Shown: positions 23,978 to 31,620 of the stretch, one piece after another
Layout: each line of letters opens with the position of its first letter
How positions within the stretch are numbered: the first letter of the stretch is position 1
NCBI GenBank assembly: GCA_902802945.1
Contig: CADCOC010000014.1
Coordinates: 1-41,909, forward strand
Length of the DNA: 41,909 nucleotides
Direction of reading: 5' to 3'
From: an uncultured bacterium
GTDB taxonomy: Bacteria; Verrucomicrobiota; Kiritimatiellia; RFP12; UBA1067
Made by a program: the position numbers and the translations under genes
The notes under the pieces: generated by a model
What the model was told of the DNA's origin: nothing
The model's database searches: none
The model's input: the letters and a program-made list of their open reading frames with translations, nothing else

Positions 23978-25303
23978 TCAGCTCCAGCGGCGGTCGTTGG
24001 CCCATTCCTTGTCCCACTGCTCCGTGGAAGCCCACGCCTCCGGGAAGTCGGGATGGAGTTTCTCGCGGATGAGGTCCTCGTTCAGCGCATCAATGCCGAG
24101 GCCGGGCGTGTCCGGCACCTTCACGAAGCCGTCCTGGATATCGAACGCGGGAACCACGAGGTCCTTCCACCACGGCACGTCCACGGAGTGGATCTCGAGC
24201 GACATGAAGTTGCGCGTGGCCGCCGCCACGTGGACGGCCGCGAGCGCGGCGATCGGGCTTTCGGCCATGTGGATGTTCATCTGCACGCCGCGCTTCTCCG
24301 CGTAGTCGCCCACGCGCTTCGTCTCGCCGATGCCGCCCGCCGTGAGGAGGTCGGGGTGGACGACCGCGAGCGCACCGGAGTCGAGGAGCGGCTTGAAGTT
24401 GTCGAGGAGGTAGATGTCCTCGCCCGTGCCGAGCGGCGTGACGGTGGCGGCGTGGAGCTGCTTCCACATTTCGGTCTGCTGCCACGGGATGGCGTCCTCC
24501 ATCCACGCGAGGTTGTACTTCTCCAGACGCCGACCGAGGCGGATGCAGTCCTCGAGCGGGATGTGTCCGAGGTGGTCGATGGCGAGCGGGATCTCGTAGC
24601 CGACCGTCTCGCGGCACTCGCGCAGGTACCCTTCCAGCCAGTCGAGTCCCTTCTCCGTGATGTGGATGCCGGTGAAGTAGTGCTCGGTGTTGAAGAGGTC
24701 GTACGCCTCGCCGCGCATCGCGCGCGGGTCGATGGAGCCGTGCGGCGTGGAGATGACGTGCTTCATCGCGCGCATGTACTCGAGATAGCCCGTTGGCGCG
24801 GAGAGCGCGCCGGGGACGTCCATCAGGAGCTCGATGCCGAGGTCCATCTTGAGGAAAGTGTAGCCCTGCGCCACGCGCGCCTTGAGCGCCTCGCCCATGT
24901 CGCGTCCGCCGCCTTCGGAGTCCGTGTCGCAATACACGCGCACGCGGTCGCGGAACCGGCCGCCCAGGAGCTGCCACACGGGCACGCCCCAGAACTTGCC
25001 CGCGATGTCCCAGCAGGCGAGCTCGATCGCGCACACGCCGCCGGCCTGACGCGAGTCGCCGCCGAACTGGCGGATGCGGCGGAACACCTTCTCCACGTTG
25101 AGCGGGTTCTCGCCGAGGATGCGGCTCTTGAGCATGGCGGCGTACGTGCGCGAGCTCGCGTCGCGCACCTCGCCGTAGCCGACGAGGCCCTCCTGGTTCG
25201 TGTAGAGCTTGACGAGCGTGCAGCGCTTCGGCGCGCCGTCGATGTCCGCAAAGCGGATGTCGGTGATCTTGAGGTCCGAGGGGGAGATTTTGCTGTTGTT
25301 CAT
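23978..25303 (-). CDS. Enolase-superfamily sugar-acid dehydratase/racemase
   Basis: This is a 441-residue member of the mandelate racemase/muconate lactonizing group. The N-terminal capping domain (VKLYTNQEGLVGYGEVRDAS) and barrel are complete. Metal ligands are in PLAIDHLGH (Asp), AWMEDAIPW (Glu) and LGTGEDIYL (Glu). The Lys motif is FLKMDLG. VHPDLLTAGGI and MNIHMAESP supply the Asp/His of the mandelate-racemase type site. Related enzymes dehydrate acid sugars such as galactonate, galactarate or rhamnonate; which one applies here is not readable. Position next to pectin genes fits an acid-sugar substrate. The start lies only 9 nt after a -10 element and has no ribosome binding site, so the mRNA is probably leaderless. 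Confidence 0.82.
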   Translation of the reverse strand: MNNSKISPSDLKITDIRFADIDGAPKRCTLVKLYTNQEGLVGYGEVRDASSRTYAAMLKSRILGENPLNVEKVFRRIRQFGGDSRQAGGVCAIELACWDIAGKFWGVPVWQLLGGRFRDRVRVYCDTDSEGGGRDMGEALKARVAQGYTFLKMDLGIELLMDVPGALSAPTGYLEYMRAMKHVISTPHGSIDPRAMRGEAYDLFNTEHYFTGIHITEKGLDWLEGYLRECRETVGYEIPLAIDHLGHIPLEDCIRLGRRLEKYNLAWMEDAIPWQQTEMWKQLHAATVTPLGTGEDIYLLDNFKPLLDSGALAVVHPDLLTAGGIGETKRVGDYAEKRGVQMNIHMAESPIAALAAVHVAAATRNFMSLEIHSVDVPWWKDLVVPAFDIQDGFVKVPDTPGLGIDALNEDLIREKLHPDFPEAWASTEQWDKEWANDRRWS

Positions 25304-25312
25304 GGCGGGGAT

Positions 25313-25318
25313 ATTTTA
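25313..25318 (-). promoter_or_regulatory. Leaderless-type promoter of the racemase-like gene
   Basis: The minus strand reads TGTGGTAAAAT, an extended -10, and its last base is 9 nt before the ATG at 25303. The predicted RNA start is within a few nt of the ATG. Confidence 0.55.
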
Positions 25319-25382
25319 CCACAATCCGGCGGCGCTGGCTATGGCTGGGAACCGCGAGAAAAAAAATATTGTTATATTGCCC

Positions 25383-25394
25383 ATGTAGAACATG
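25383..25394. repeat. TGTAGAAC-type repeat unit
   Basis: A single ATGTAGAACATG in the divergent promoter region between the racemase-like gene and gatB. It is identical to a unit of the array at 3811-3864. Confidence 0.4.
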
Positions 25395-25412
25395 CAGCGA
25401 AAGCAATTGACA

Positions 25413-25441
25413 TTCCAGTGCACGGCGAATTGTGGTATAAT
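25413..25441 (+). promoter_or_regulatory. gatB promoter
   Basis: TTCCAG (25413-25418) and TATAAT (25436-25441) are 17 nt apart, with an extended -10 (TGTGGTATAAT). A consensus TTGACA at 25407 is 23 nt away and too far to be the -35. Confidence 0.6.
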
Positions 25442-25475
25442 AACCGCTGTTTCCCACACGAGAGCGAGAACGCAC

Positions 25476-26909
25476 ATGGAATTCGAAAACACAATCGGGC
25501 TGGAGACGCACGTCCAGCTCAAAACTAATACAAAGATGTTCTGCGGCTGTCTGCTTAAGACCGGCTGTGAACCCAACACCAACGTATGCCCCGTGTGCCT
25601 GGGCTACCCGGGCGCCCTTCCCGTCGCGAACAAGGAGGCCGTGAAGCTCACCGTCATGAGCGGACTCATGCTCGGCTGCGAGATCAACCGCCACGCCACC
25701 TTCGACCGGAAGAACTACTTCTACCCGGACATGGCGAAGGACTACCAGATCTCCGAGAACGGCAACCCGCTCTGCATCGGCGGCGGCGTGACGATCGAGA
25801 CGCCCAACGGACCCAAGTTCATCCGCATCAACCACATTCACCTCGAAGAGGACGCCGCGAAGATCAACCACTATGCCCAAAGCTCGGGCGTGGACTTCAA
25901 CCGCGGCGGCACGCCCCTCATGGAGATCGTGTCGGAGCCGGACATGGCGTCCGCCGACGAGGCGATCGCGTACCTCACGGCGCTCAAGGAAATGCTCGTC
26001 TACGCCGGCGTGAGCGACTGCAACCTCGAAGAGGGCAACATGCGCTCCGACGTGAACATCTCCATCCGCCCCGTGGGCGAGACGAAGCTCGGCACGAAGG
26101 TGGAGATCAAGAACATGAACTCCTTCCGCGGCATCCATGCCGCCCTCGAGTACGAGGCGCGCCGCCAGCGCGAGTGCATGGCGCATTCGATCCCGATCAT
26201 CCAGGAGACGCGCCGTTGGGACGGCGAGGCCCTCGAGACAGCCTCCATGCGCTCGAAGGAGAACGCCCACGACTACCGCTACTTCCCCGAACCCGACCTC
26301 GTGCCCGTGGCCCTCTCCGAAGAGCAGATCGAGGAATGGCGCAAGCTCCTCCCCGAGCAGCCGAAGGCCCGCCGCGCGCGCATGATCGAGGAGTACGGCA
26401 TTGCCGAGTACGACGCGGACGTCCTTTCCCAGCACAAGGCGAACGCCGACTACTTCGAGGCGGCCGCCAAGGGACTCGACAAGAAGGTCGCCAAGCAGCT
26501 CTGCAACCTCTACATGAGCGACGTGATGGCGCTTCTCAACGCGAGCGGCAAGGAGATCGGCGACTGTGCGATGACGCCGCAGGCCCTCGCCGCCCTCGTG
26601 AAGATGGCCGCCGCCGGTACGATCAACGGCCCCACCCTCAAGGAACTCCTCCCGGAGATCTTCGAGAAAGGCGGCGACCCGGAAGCGATCGTGAAGGAAC
26701 GCGGACTCGGCACCGTCAGCGACACCGCCGCCCTCGAGGCGTTCGTAGACCAGGCCATCGCCGCCAACCCCGGACCCGTCGCCGACTTCAAGGCCGGCAA
26801 GAAAGCCGCCGCAGGCTTCTTCGTGGGACAGGTAATGAAGCTCTCCAAGGGCAAGGCAGACCCGAAGATCGTCGGCAAGCTCGTAGCCCAGAAGCTCGCC
26901 GCCTGCTGA
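25476..26909 (+). CDS. gatB: Asp-tRNA(Asn)/Glu-tRNA(Gln) amidotransferase subunit B
   Basis: This 477-residue protein is full length for GatB, the kinase-like, tRNA-binding subunit that with GatA/GatC amidates mischarged Glu-tRNA(Gln) and Asp-tRNA(Asn). Diagnostic blocks are IGLETHVQLKTNTKMFCGC, NVCPVCLGYPGALPV, FDRKNYFYPDMAKDYQIS, FNRGGTPLMEIVSEPDM, EGNMRSDVNISIRP and DYRYFPEPDL. The C-terminal helical domain (YqeY-like tail) ends VGKLVAQKLAA. The Zn cysteines CGC...CPVC are present. The start ATG 25476 is chosen because the family begins at this point; it has only a weak ribosome binding site. gatA and gatC are not adjacent. It converges on the sulfatase gene with only 2 nt between stops. 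Confidence 0.95.
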   Translation: MEFENTIGLETHVQLKTNTKMFCGCLLKTGCEPNTNVCPVCLGYPGALPVANKEAVKLTVMSGLMLGCEINRHATFDRKNYFYPDMAKDYQISENGNPLCIGGGVTIETPNGPKFIRINHIHLEEDAAKINHYAQSSGVDFNRGGTPLMEIVSEPDMASADEAIAYLTALKEMLVYAGVSDCNLEEGNMRSDVNISIRPVGETKLGTKVEIKNMNSFRGIHAALEYEARRQRECMAHSIPIIQETRRWDGEALETASMRSKENAHDYRYFPEPDLVPVALSEEQIEEWRKLLPEQPKARRARMIEEYGIAEYDADVLSQHKANADYFEAAAKGLDKKVAKQLCNLYMSDVMALLNASGKEIGDCAMTPQALAALVKMAAAGTINGPTLKELLPEIFEKGGDPEAIVKERGLGTVSDTAALEAFVDQAIAANPGPVADFKAGKKAAAGFFVGQVMKLSKGKADPKIVGKLVAQKLAAC

Positions 26910-26911
26910 TC

Positions 26912-28396
26912 TCAGCGGTTAAAACCGTATCGGTCGTCGAGCATCTTCGTCATTTCCGCGAGGCGCGTGCGCTGTTCGGGGGCGTCCGCGAGGTCGTGCT
27001 CCTGGAACGGGTCCGCGACGACGTTGTAGAGCCGCACCCGTGCTCCGCCTTCGCGCATACGCACGCGGAGCGCCACGTAGTCGCCCACGCGCACCATCTG
27101 CTGGAGCCCGCGCACCTTCCCCTTCCGCGCCTTGAACTCCCGGAACGCCTCCGTCGCGCCGTTCCACGGGAACTCGTACCGCGTGTAGACGAGCGACTTC
27201 ATCGGCTCGTAGCGTCCCTCGGCCGCGGCAGCGAGGAAATCCTTCCACGCGTGCGCCTGAGACGGCGTCGCGTCGACTGCGCCGGACGGAACCTTCGCCG
27301 GCCAGTGGATCAGCGCGGGAACGCGCATCCCGCCCTCGAACACGTCGCGCTTCAACCCGTCGAACGGTCCCGCCGAGCCAAACGTCCGGGGGTCCGCGCC
27401 GTATTCGTCGGCAGGACCGTTGTCCGACGTGAACACGATGAGCGTGTCGCGGGCGATTCCGTTCCGCTCAAGGTGGCGTACGATGTCGCCGATGGCGTCG
27501 TCCATCCGCGTAATCGCCGTCGCGTACCGCGCGGCGGACGGCGGGAGGTTCGTGTAGGCGGGATTGATCCACGTGTTGCGCGCGTCAACGGGCTCGGGCG
27601 CGAGCGGCCACGAGACGCCCTCCGTAGGATACGGACGCCCCGGCACGTGGAGCGGCTTCTTGCAGGAGAGGTCGTCGCCGCACTGACCGGACCCGTGGAC
27701 CGCGTTCACGGCGAGGTAGAGGAAGAACGGCTGTTCGGGCGACCGTGCCAGATGGTCGGAAATCAGCTGCTTCGTCTTGGCCGCGAAGAGGTCGGTGGAG
27801 TAGATGCCCTTCGCGGAGTCCGTCGCATTGGTGCGGTTCTCGGTGATGCCCATGAATGCGTGCCGGATGTGCCCCTCGTAGTGGTAGTAGGTGTGTCCGG
27901 CCATGTGATCGAGGAATCCGTAGAAGTAGTCGAAGCCCCTGTCGAGGGGATGTGACGTGACCGGGCGTCCGGACTCCCCGCCTCCCGCGACGCCCCACTT
28001 GCCCACGGCCCAAGTCGCGTAGCCCACCGCGCGCATGACGGTGCCGATGGTGTTCGTCTCGGAGAACGGCTGGTCAAAGCAGTTGTCACGCAGCGAGCAG
28101 CGTCCTTGCGGAAGCCCGGTCAGGATCGACGCGCGGCTCGGCGCGCAGACGGGCGCGCAGCAGTAGTGGTTCGAGAGCGCCGTTCCACCGCTCGCGAGAC
28201 GGTCGAGGTGCGGCGTCCGGATACGGGGCAGACGTTCCGCGCGGGCGTTCTGCCACAAGAATCCCACATCTCCCCAGCCGAGGTCATCGGCGAGGATGAA
28301 AATGACGTTGGGCCGCTTGACGTCCGTCCCGGCATGGACAACGCCCGCAAGCAGCGCACTCATCAAAAAGACAATCTTGATAATTCGAATATCCAC
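26912..28396 (-). CDS. Secreted type I sulfatase
   Basis: This is a 494-residue arylsulfatase-type enzyme that removes sulfate from glycans. It begins at GTG 28396, 9 nt after GGAGG, with the signal peptide MDIRIIKIVFLMSALLAGVV. The metal-site block is NVIFILADDLGWGDVGF. The formylglycine motif is CAPVCAPSRASILTG (C-x-P-S-R), so it needs a maturation enzyme encoded elsewhere. VGKWGVAGG, NAVHGSG and FTSDNGPADEYG complete the site. The stretch between WPAKVPSGAVDATPSQAHAW and YEPMKSLVYTRYE is shorter than in most relatives, which usually carry a 'D-G-x-S-x-x-P-x-L' segment there. Its stop is 2 nt from the stop of convergent gatB. Its promoter is at 28511-28539. Confidence 0.9.
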   Translation of the reverse strand: MDIRIIKIVFLMSALLAGVVHAGTDVKRPNVIFILADDLGWGDVGFLWQNARAERLPRIRTPHLDRLASGGTALSNHYCCAPVCAPSRASILTGLPQGRCSLRDNCFDQPFSETNTIGTVMRAVGYATWAVGKWGVAGGGESGRPVTSHPLDRGFDYFYGFLDHMAGHTYYHYEGHIRHAFMGITENRTNATDSAKGIYSTDLFAAKTKQLISDHLARSPEQPFFLYLAVNAVHGSGQCGDDLSCKKPLHVPGRPYPTEGVSWPLAPEPVDARNTWINPAYTNLPPSAARYATAITRMDDAIGDIVRHLERNGIARDTLIVFTSDNGPADEYGADPRTFGSAGPFDGLKRDVFEGGMRVPALIHWPAKVPSGAVDATPSQAHAWKDFLAAAAEGRYEPMKSLVYTRYEFPWNGATEAFREFKARKGKVRGLQQMVRVGDYVALRVRMREGGARVRLYNVVADPFQEHDLADAPEQRTRLAEMTKMLDDRYGFNR

Positions 28397-28510
28397 CTTC
28401 CGCGTCCTCCGCTCCGATTGTTCCTAATATGACTTCTCCTACATGTCGCCAAGGGAAAGAAGCCCCTGTTTCGTTAAAGGCCGTTTCGTTAATGGCGATT
28501 TTATTTGCAA

Positions 28511-28539
28511 ATGATACCATTATTACTTGTGCCCGTCAA
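28511..28539 (-). promoter_or_regulatory. Sulfatase promoter
   Basis: On the minus strand TTGACG (28534-28539) and TATCAT (28511-28516) are 17 nt apart, with an upstream TGG giving an extended -10. The 115-nt leader contains two direct copies of GTTTCGTTAA-(A/T)-GGC around 28471-28498. Confidence 0.68.
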
Positions 28540-28757
28540 GGCCGAGAATTGGAAATCGGTTGATTCCACAAGCAGGAACTGGTAGATCGGTTCGTGTATA
28601 GAATGATGATCTTTCGATCATCTTCATCCTTTCAGAACGAAGTTAGTATATCATGCGTCATACCGAAAAGTAATGCCGAAAAACGGCTTTCTTTTTCGCC
28701 AAACTGTCTCGCTCACCACGAATCGTGCATGACGACTGGCGCGCGGACGGCGGATTT
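28540..28757. other. Intergenic region between the divergent sulfatase and ridA genes
   Basis: No gene is seen. It holds a small perfect hairpin (GATGATC/GATCATC at 28605-28622, loop TTTC) and an AT-rich stretch with TTAGTATATCAT near 28646. Either could serve ridA regulation, but nothing decides it. Confidence 0.4.
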
Positions 28758-28795
28758 GGTAGAATATGGGCGTTTCGACAAACGAGGTACACACA

Positions 28796-29170
28796 ATGGA
28801 CATCATTTCCACAGACCGCGCGCCGCAGGCGCTAGGACCCTACAGCCAGGCCATCCGCGCCAATGGCTTCATCTTCTGTTCCGGACAAATCCCGATTGAT
28901 CCGGCCGCGGGCGCCGTGGTGGCGACGACGGTCGAAGACCAGACGCGCCAGGCGATCACCAACCTCCGGCAGGTCCTGGAGGCTGTGGGCTCGGGTCTCG
29001 ACAAGGTCGTGAAGACCACGGTTTTCATCAGCGACATGAACGACTTCGCCGCCGTCAACGGCGTCTACGCCGAGATGTTCGGCACCACGAAGCCCGCACG
29101 AAGCTGCGTGCAGGCAGCACGCCTCCCCAAGGACGTAAAACTCGAGATTGAGGCAATCGCACTCGCGTAA
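28796..29170 (+). CDS. ridA: RidA-family enamine/imine deaminase
   Basis: This 124-residue protein, of the usual family length, hydrolyses reactive enamines/imines formed by PLP enzymes. Diagnostic blocks are APQALGPYSQAIRANGFIFCSGQIPID, GLDKVVKTTVFISDMNDFAAVN and the catalytic Arg in KPARSCVQAARLPKDVKLEIEAIA. The start ATG 28796 follows GAGGT at 8 nt; an upstream in-frame ATG at 28766 has no such site. A likely -10, TAGAAT, lies at about 28759-28764. It converges with the DUF362 gene and 58 nt of featureless sequence separate them. Confidence 0.92.
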   Translation: MDIISTDRAPQALGPYSQAIRANGFIFCSGQIPIDPAAGAVVATTVEDQTRQAITNLRQVLEAVGSGLDKVVKTTVFISDMNDFAAVNGVYAEMFGTTKPARSCVQAARLPKDVKLEIEAIALA

Positions 29171-29228
29171 GTAGCCACCTTGTCAGCAACTTTCGCGTCA
29201 GTCTCGTTGTCAATGACTGAGCAACAGT

Positions 29229-30350
29229 TTACGACAGATCTTTGAATGCGTGCGCGACACGCAGGATGAACGACGGCCTCATGCGGATGGCGCCCTTCGG
29301 ACACACCTCGTGGCAACACGCGCAGCCGATACAGGTTTTCTTGTTGAGCTGCGGAACAGCGCGCCCCTCGATCGCGAGTGCTTGCACGGGACACGCCCGC
29401 ACGCACTGTCCGCACGCCACGCAGCGCGCAGGGTCGAACGTCGGGCGCACCCACAGGAGCTTGGCGGCAAGGCGCGCGAACCAGGCTGGCACTAGCGCGA
29501 GCAGGTGCGCGCCGAGCGGCGTCGCGAACGACGACACATCGATCGCGTCGCCGTGTACCTCTAGCGCGCGCGCGGACGCGACGCCCTTTAGGTAGGGAAC
29601 GCTGCCGGGGTTGATGTGCAGCACGCGACAAAGCGCGCCGTCGAGCGCAAAGGGATCGGCGGACGCCGCGAGGAAGCCGAGGCGGATGGGGCGTCCATTG
29701 GCCGGTCCCTGCCCTTCCATGCCCACGATGCCGTCCGCAATGCTCACGGACGGCGGCAGCACCTTCCAGATCGCCTTGAGCAGGCGTCCGAACACGGACG
29801 GCTTCGGATAGCGTCGGTGGAGCGTGGTCTTGCTGTAGCCCGGCACCGCGCCGTAGAGGTTCTTGACGGAGGCCGTGAGCTTGGTGAGCGAATGGCTCTT
29901 GACCTTCGGGAGGTTCACGATGAGATCCGCCTCCACAACGGGCTTCGCAAGGGGGAAAGAGAATCCCTCCTCCGTGAAGTTCTGCACGCCCGCGCGTTCG
30001 AACGGAACGAACGGCACGCCCTCTTCTTCGCAGACCGCGCCGAGTCCGCTTTTGGCGAGCACCGAAGGCAGGTTGGCCGTGCTGGCGGGACTGTCCCCCA
30101 CGGAGACGTCCGCACCGGACGCCTTGAGGTGGCGCACGACGGCGCGCAGGACGTCGGGGTGCGTCGTCACGGCCTCGTCGGGCGTGCGGTCGGTGAGGAG
30201 GTTTGGCTTCACGAGCACGCGCTTGCCGCGTACCGCGTCGGCGGCGAGGAGACCGCTTTCGGCGAGCAGGCGCTCAAGTGCGGACGCGACCGGAGCGCCG
30301 TAGCCGTCGCAATGCGCGAACCAGACAGGCGATGTGCTTTCCGCTGACAT
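29229..30350 (-). CDS. DUF362 protein with C-terminal 4Fe-4S ferredoxin domain
   Basis: This 373-residue protein has a DUF362 domain over residues 1-250 (VLVKPNLLTDRTPDEAVTTHP, VSVGDSPA, IVNLPKVKSHSLTKLTASVK, ADGIVGMEGQGP). A two-cluster ferredoxin at about 300-355 carries CVACGQCVRACPV and CIGCACCHEVCPKG. It is presumably a cytoplasmic redox protein, and its partner and substrate are unknown for the family. The ATG follows the serine acetyltransferase stop with no gap (TGA-ATG), so the two are co-transcribed. That hints at a link to cysteine or Fe-S metabolism, which is inference. Confidence 0.88.
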   Translation of the reverse strand: MSAESTSPVWFAHCDGYGAPVASALERLLAESGLLAADAVRGKRVLVKPNLLTDRTPDEAVTTHPDVLRAVVRHLKASGADVSVGDSPASTANLPSVLAKSGLGAVCEEEGVPFVPFERAGVQNFTEEGFSFPLAKPVVEADLIVNLPKVKSHSLTKLTASVKNLYGAVPGYSKTTLHRRYPKPSVFGRLLKAIWKVLPPSVSIADGIVGMEGQGPANGRPIRLGFLAASADPFALDGALCRVLHINPGSVPYLKGVASARALEVHGDAIDVSSFATPLGAHLLALVPAWFARLAAKLLWVRPTFDPARCVACGQCVRACPVQALAIEGRAVPQLNKKTCIGCACCHEVCPKGAIRMRPSFILRVAHAFKDLS

Positions 30351-31106
30351 TCAGACCTTTGTCTTGATGCGCGGGAACGGCGTCTGGTTGTAGACGCGGG
30401 AGAACGGCGGGATGGAATCCATCAGCCACACGTTGCCGCCGATCTCGCTGTCGTGTCCGATCGTCGTGTCGCCGCCGAGGATCGTGGCGCCGGCGTAGAT
30501 GACCACGTTGTCCTCCACGTTCGGATGGCGTTTGTGTCCTTTCATCAACATGCCCGTGGTCTCGTCCTTCGGGAACGAAAGCGCGCCGAGCGTGACGCCC
30601 TGGTAGAGCTTCACGTTGCGTCCGATCACGGTGGTCTCGCCGATGACGACGCCCGTGCCGTGGTCGATGAAGAAGTGTTCGCCGATCGTCGCGCCGGGGT
30701 GGATGTCGATGCCCGTCTTCGAGTGGGCGTATTCGCTCATGATGCGCGGGATGATCGGCACCTTCAGCTTGTAGAGCTCGTGGGCGAGGCGGTGGACCGT
30801 GACGGCGTAGAGTCCGGGGTAGGCCATCACCACCTCCATGCGGCACGTCGCGGCGGGGTCGCCCTCGTAGGCGGCGGAGATGTCAGTCTCCAGGAGGCGC
30901 CGCACCTCGGGGATGCGCGCACGGAAGGACATAATCACCGCGTGGGCGTCCGTTCCCGGCATGAGCAGGGCGACGTCCTTCTCCAGGTCGGAGAAGAGGG
31001 CCTCCAGGTCGCTGGACTCGCCGCCGCCCATCGGACCGTAGAGGCAGGGATGGAGCGCGGCGAAGGCGCGCTTGAGGAGGGACTGGATTCTTTCGGGCAA
31101 AGTCAT
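30351..31106 (-). CDS. cysE: Serine O-acetyltransferase (EpsC/CysE type)
   Basis: This 251-residue enzyme makes O-acetylserine for cysteine synthesis. The N-terminal helical region contains VRRLLETDISAAYEGDPAA and YPGLYAVTVHRLAHELYKLK. The left-handed beta-helix carries IDIHPGATIGEHFFIDHGTG and VIGETTVIGRNVKLYQGVTL, with HPNVEDNVVIYAGATILGG following. The catalytic His are in DIHPGA and IDHGTGV. It is the first gene of a two-gene operon with the DUF362-ferredoxin gene. The ATG at 31106 lies only 6 nt after a -10 element and lacks a ribosome binding site, so translation is probably leaderless. Confidence 0.92.
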   Translation of the reverse strand: MTLPERIQSLLKRAFAALHPCLYGPMGGGESSDLEALFSDLEKDVALLMPGTDAHAVIMSFRARIPEVRRLLETDISAAYEGDPAATCRMEVVMAYPGLYAVTVHRLAHELYKLKVPIIPRIMSEYAHSKTGIDIHPGATIGEHFFIDHGTGVVIGETTVIGRNVKLYQGVTLGALSFPKDETTGMLMKGHKRHPNVEDNVVIYAGATILGGDTTIGHDSEIGGNVWLMDSIPPFSRVYNQTPFPRIKTKV

Positions 31107-31112
31107 GGCGAT

Positions 31113-31118
31113 AGTATA
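31113..31118 (-). promoter_or_regulatory. Leaderless-type promoter of cysE
   Basis: The minus strand reads TGGTATACT, an extended -10 that begins right after the uridine run of the rplQ terminator. It ends 6 nt before the ATG at 31106. No good -35 is seen. Confidence 0.58.
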
Positions 31119-31120
31119 CC

Positions 31121-31157
31121 AAAAAAGACGGCGGTGCGCCCGCGTGGACGCACCGCC
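31121..31157 (-). terminator. Rho-independent terminator of the alpha ribosomal operon
   Basis: On the minus strand GGCGGTGCG and CGCACCGCC pair perfectly over 9 bp, with a 10-nt loop, and GTCTTTTTT follows. It lies about 22 nt after the rplQ stop. Confidence 0.9.
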
Positions 31158-31179
31158 TTTCCTGTGACGGGGATGGGCC

Positions 31180-31599
31180 TTACTTGGCCGGCTCTTCCGT
31201 CTTCGGGGCCTCGGCGGCGGTTTCCGCGGGGGCGGCGGCCTCGGGGGTCGTCACCCACTGGAGGATACACATCTCGGCCGCGTCGCCCTTGCGGGTGCCC
31301 AGCTTGAGGATGCGCGTGTAGCCGCCGTTGCGGCCTTCCATCTGCGGAACGATCTTGTCGAACAGCTTCTGGACGGCCTTGGGCTGCTGGAGGCGGGATG
31401 CCGCGAGGCGGCGCGCAGCGAGGCCGCCCTTGCGGGCGACCGTGACGATGCGCTCCGCGTCCTTGCGGGCCTGCTTCGCCTTCGGCAGGGTGGTCTTGAT
31501 GGAATCGGCGAGGATGAGATTCGTCACAAGGCTCTTCATGAGGGCCTGGCGGTGTTCCATCGAACGGCCGAACTTCTTTTGAACTCTCTGGTGACGCAT
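31180..31599 (-). CDS. rplQ: 50S ribosomal protein L17
   Basis: This 139-residue L17, last gene of the alpha operon, starts MRHQRVQKKFGRSMEHRQAL, the family's fixed N-terminus. The usual core ends at about residue 116 (RKGDAAEMCILQWV). A 20-residue Ala/Glu/Pro/Lys-rich tail (PEAAAPAETAAEAPKTEEPA) follows. It is 21 nt after rpoA and is followed by a strong terminator. Confidence 0.96.
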   Translation of the reverse strand: MRHQRVQKKFGRSMEHRQALMKSLVTNLILADSIKTTLPKAKQARKDAERIVTVARKGGLAARRLAASRLQQPKAVQKLFDKIVPQMEGRNGGYTRILKLGTRKGDAAEMCILQWVTTPEAAAPAETAAEAPKTEEPAK

Positions 31600-31620
31600 G
31601 GGGTCAACTCCTGTAATGGC

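Noticed and set aside
21102..25303. Classical SusCD polysaccharide utilisation locus
   Set aside because: No SusC/SusD-like, TonB-dependent or hybrid two-component gene is found within the window.
25407..25441. TTGACA plus TATAAT as the gatB promoter
   Set aside because: The spacing is 23 nt, which is too long. TTCCAG at 17 nt with an extended -10 fits better.
24090..26435. A 781-codon minus-strand frame across the racemase-like gene and gatB
   Set aside because: It overlaps two well-recognised genes in other frames and its product has no recognisable domain.
26880..26930. Terminator between gatB and the sulfatase
   Set aside because: The two stops are 2 nt apart and no stem with a uridine run is present. 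Any termination must occur inside the opposing gene.
25586..27955. A 789-codon plus-strand frame across gatB and the sulfatase
   Set aside because: It is Arg-rich and out of frame with both clear genes, so it is a shadow frame.
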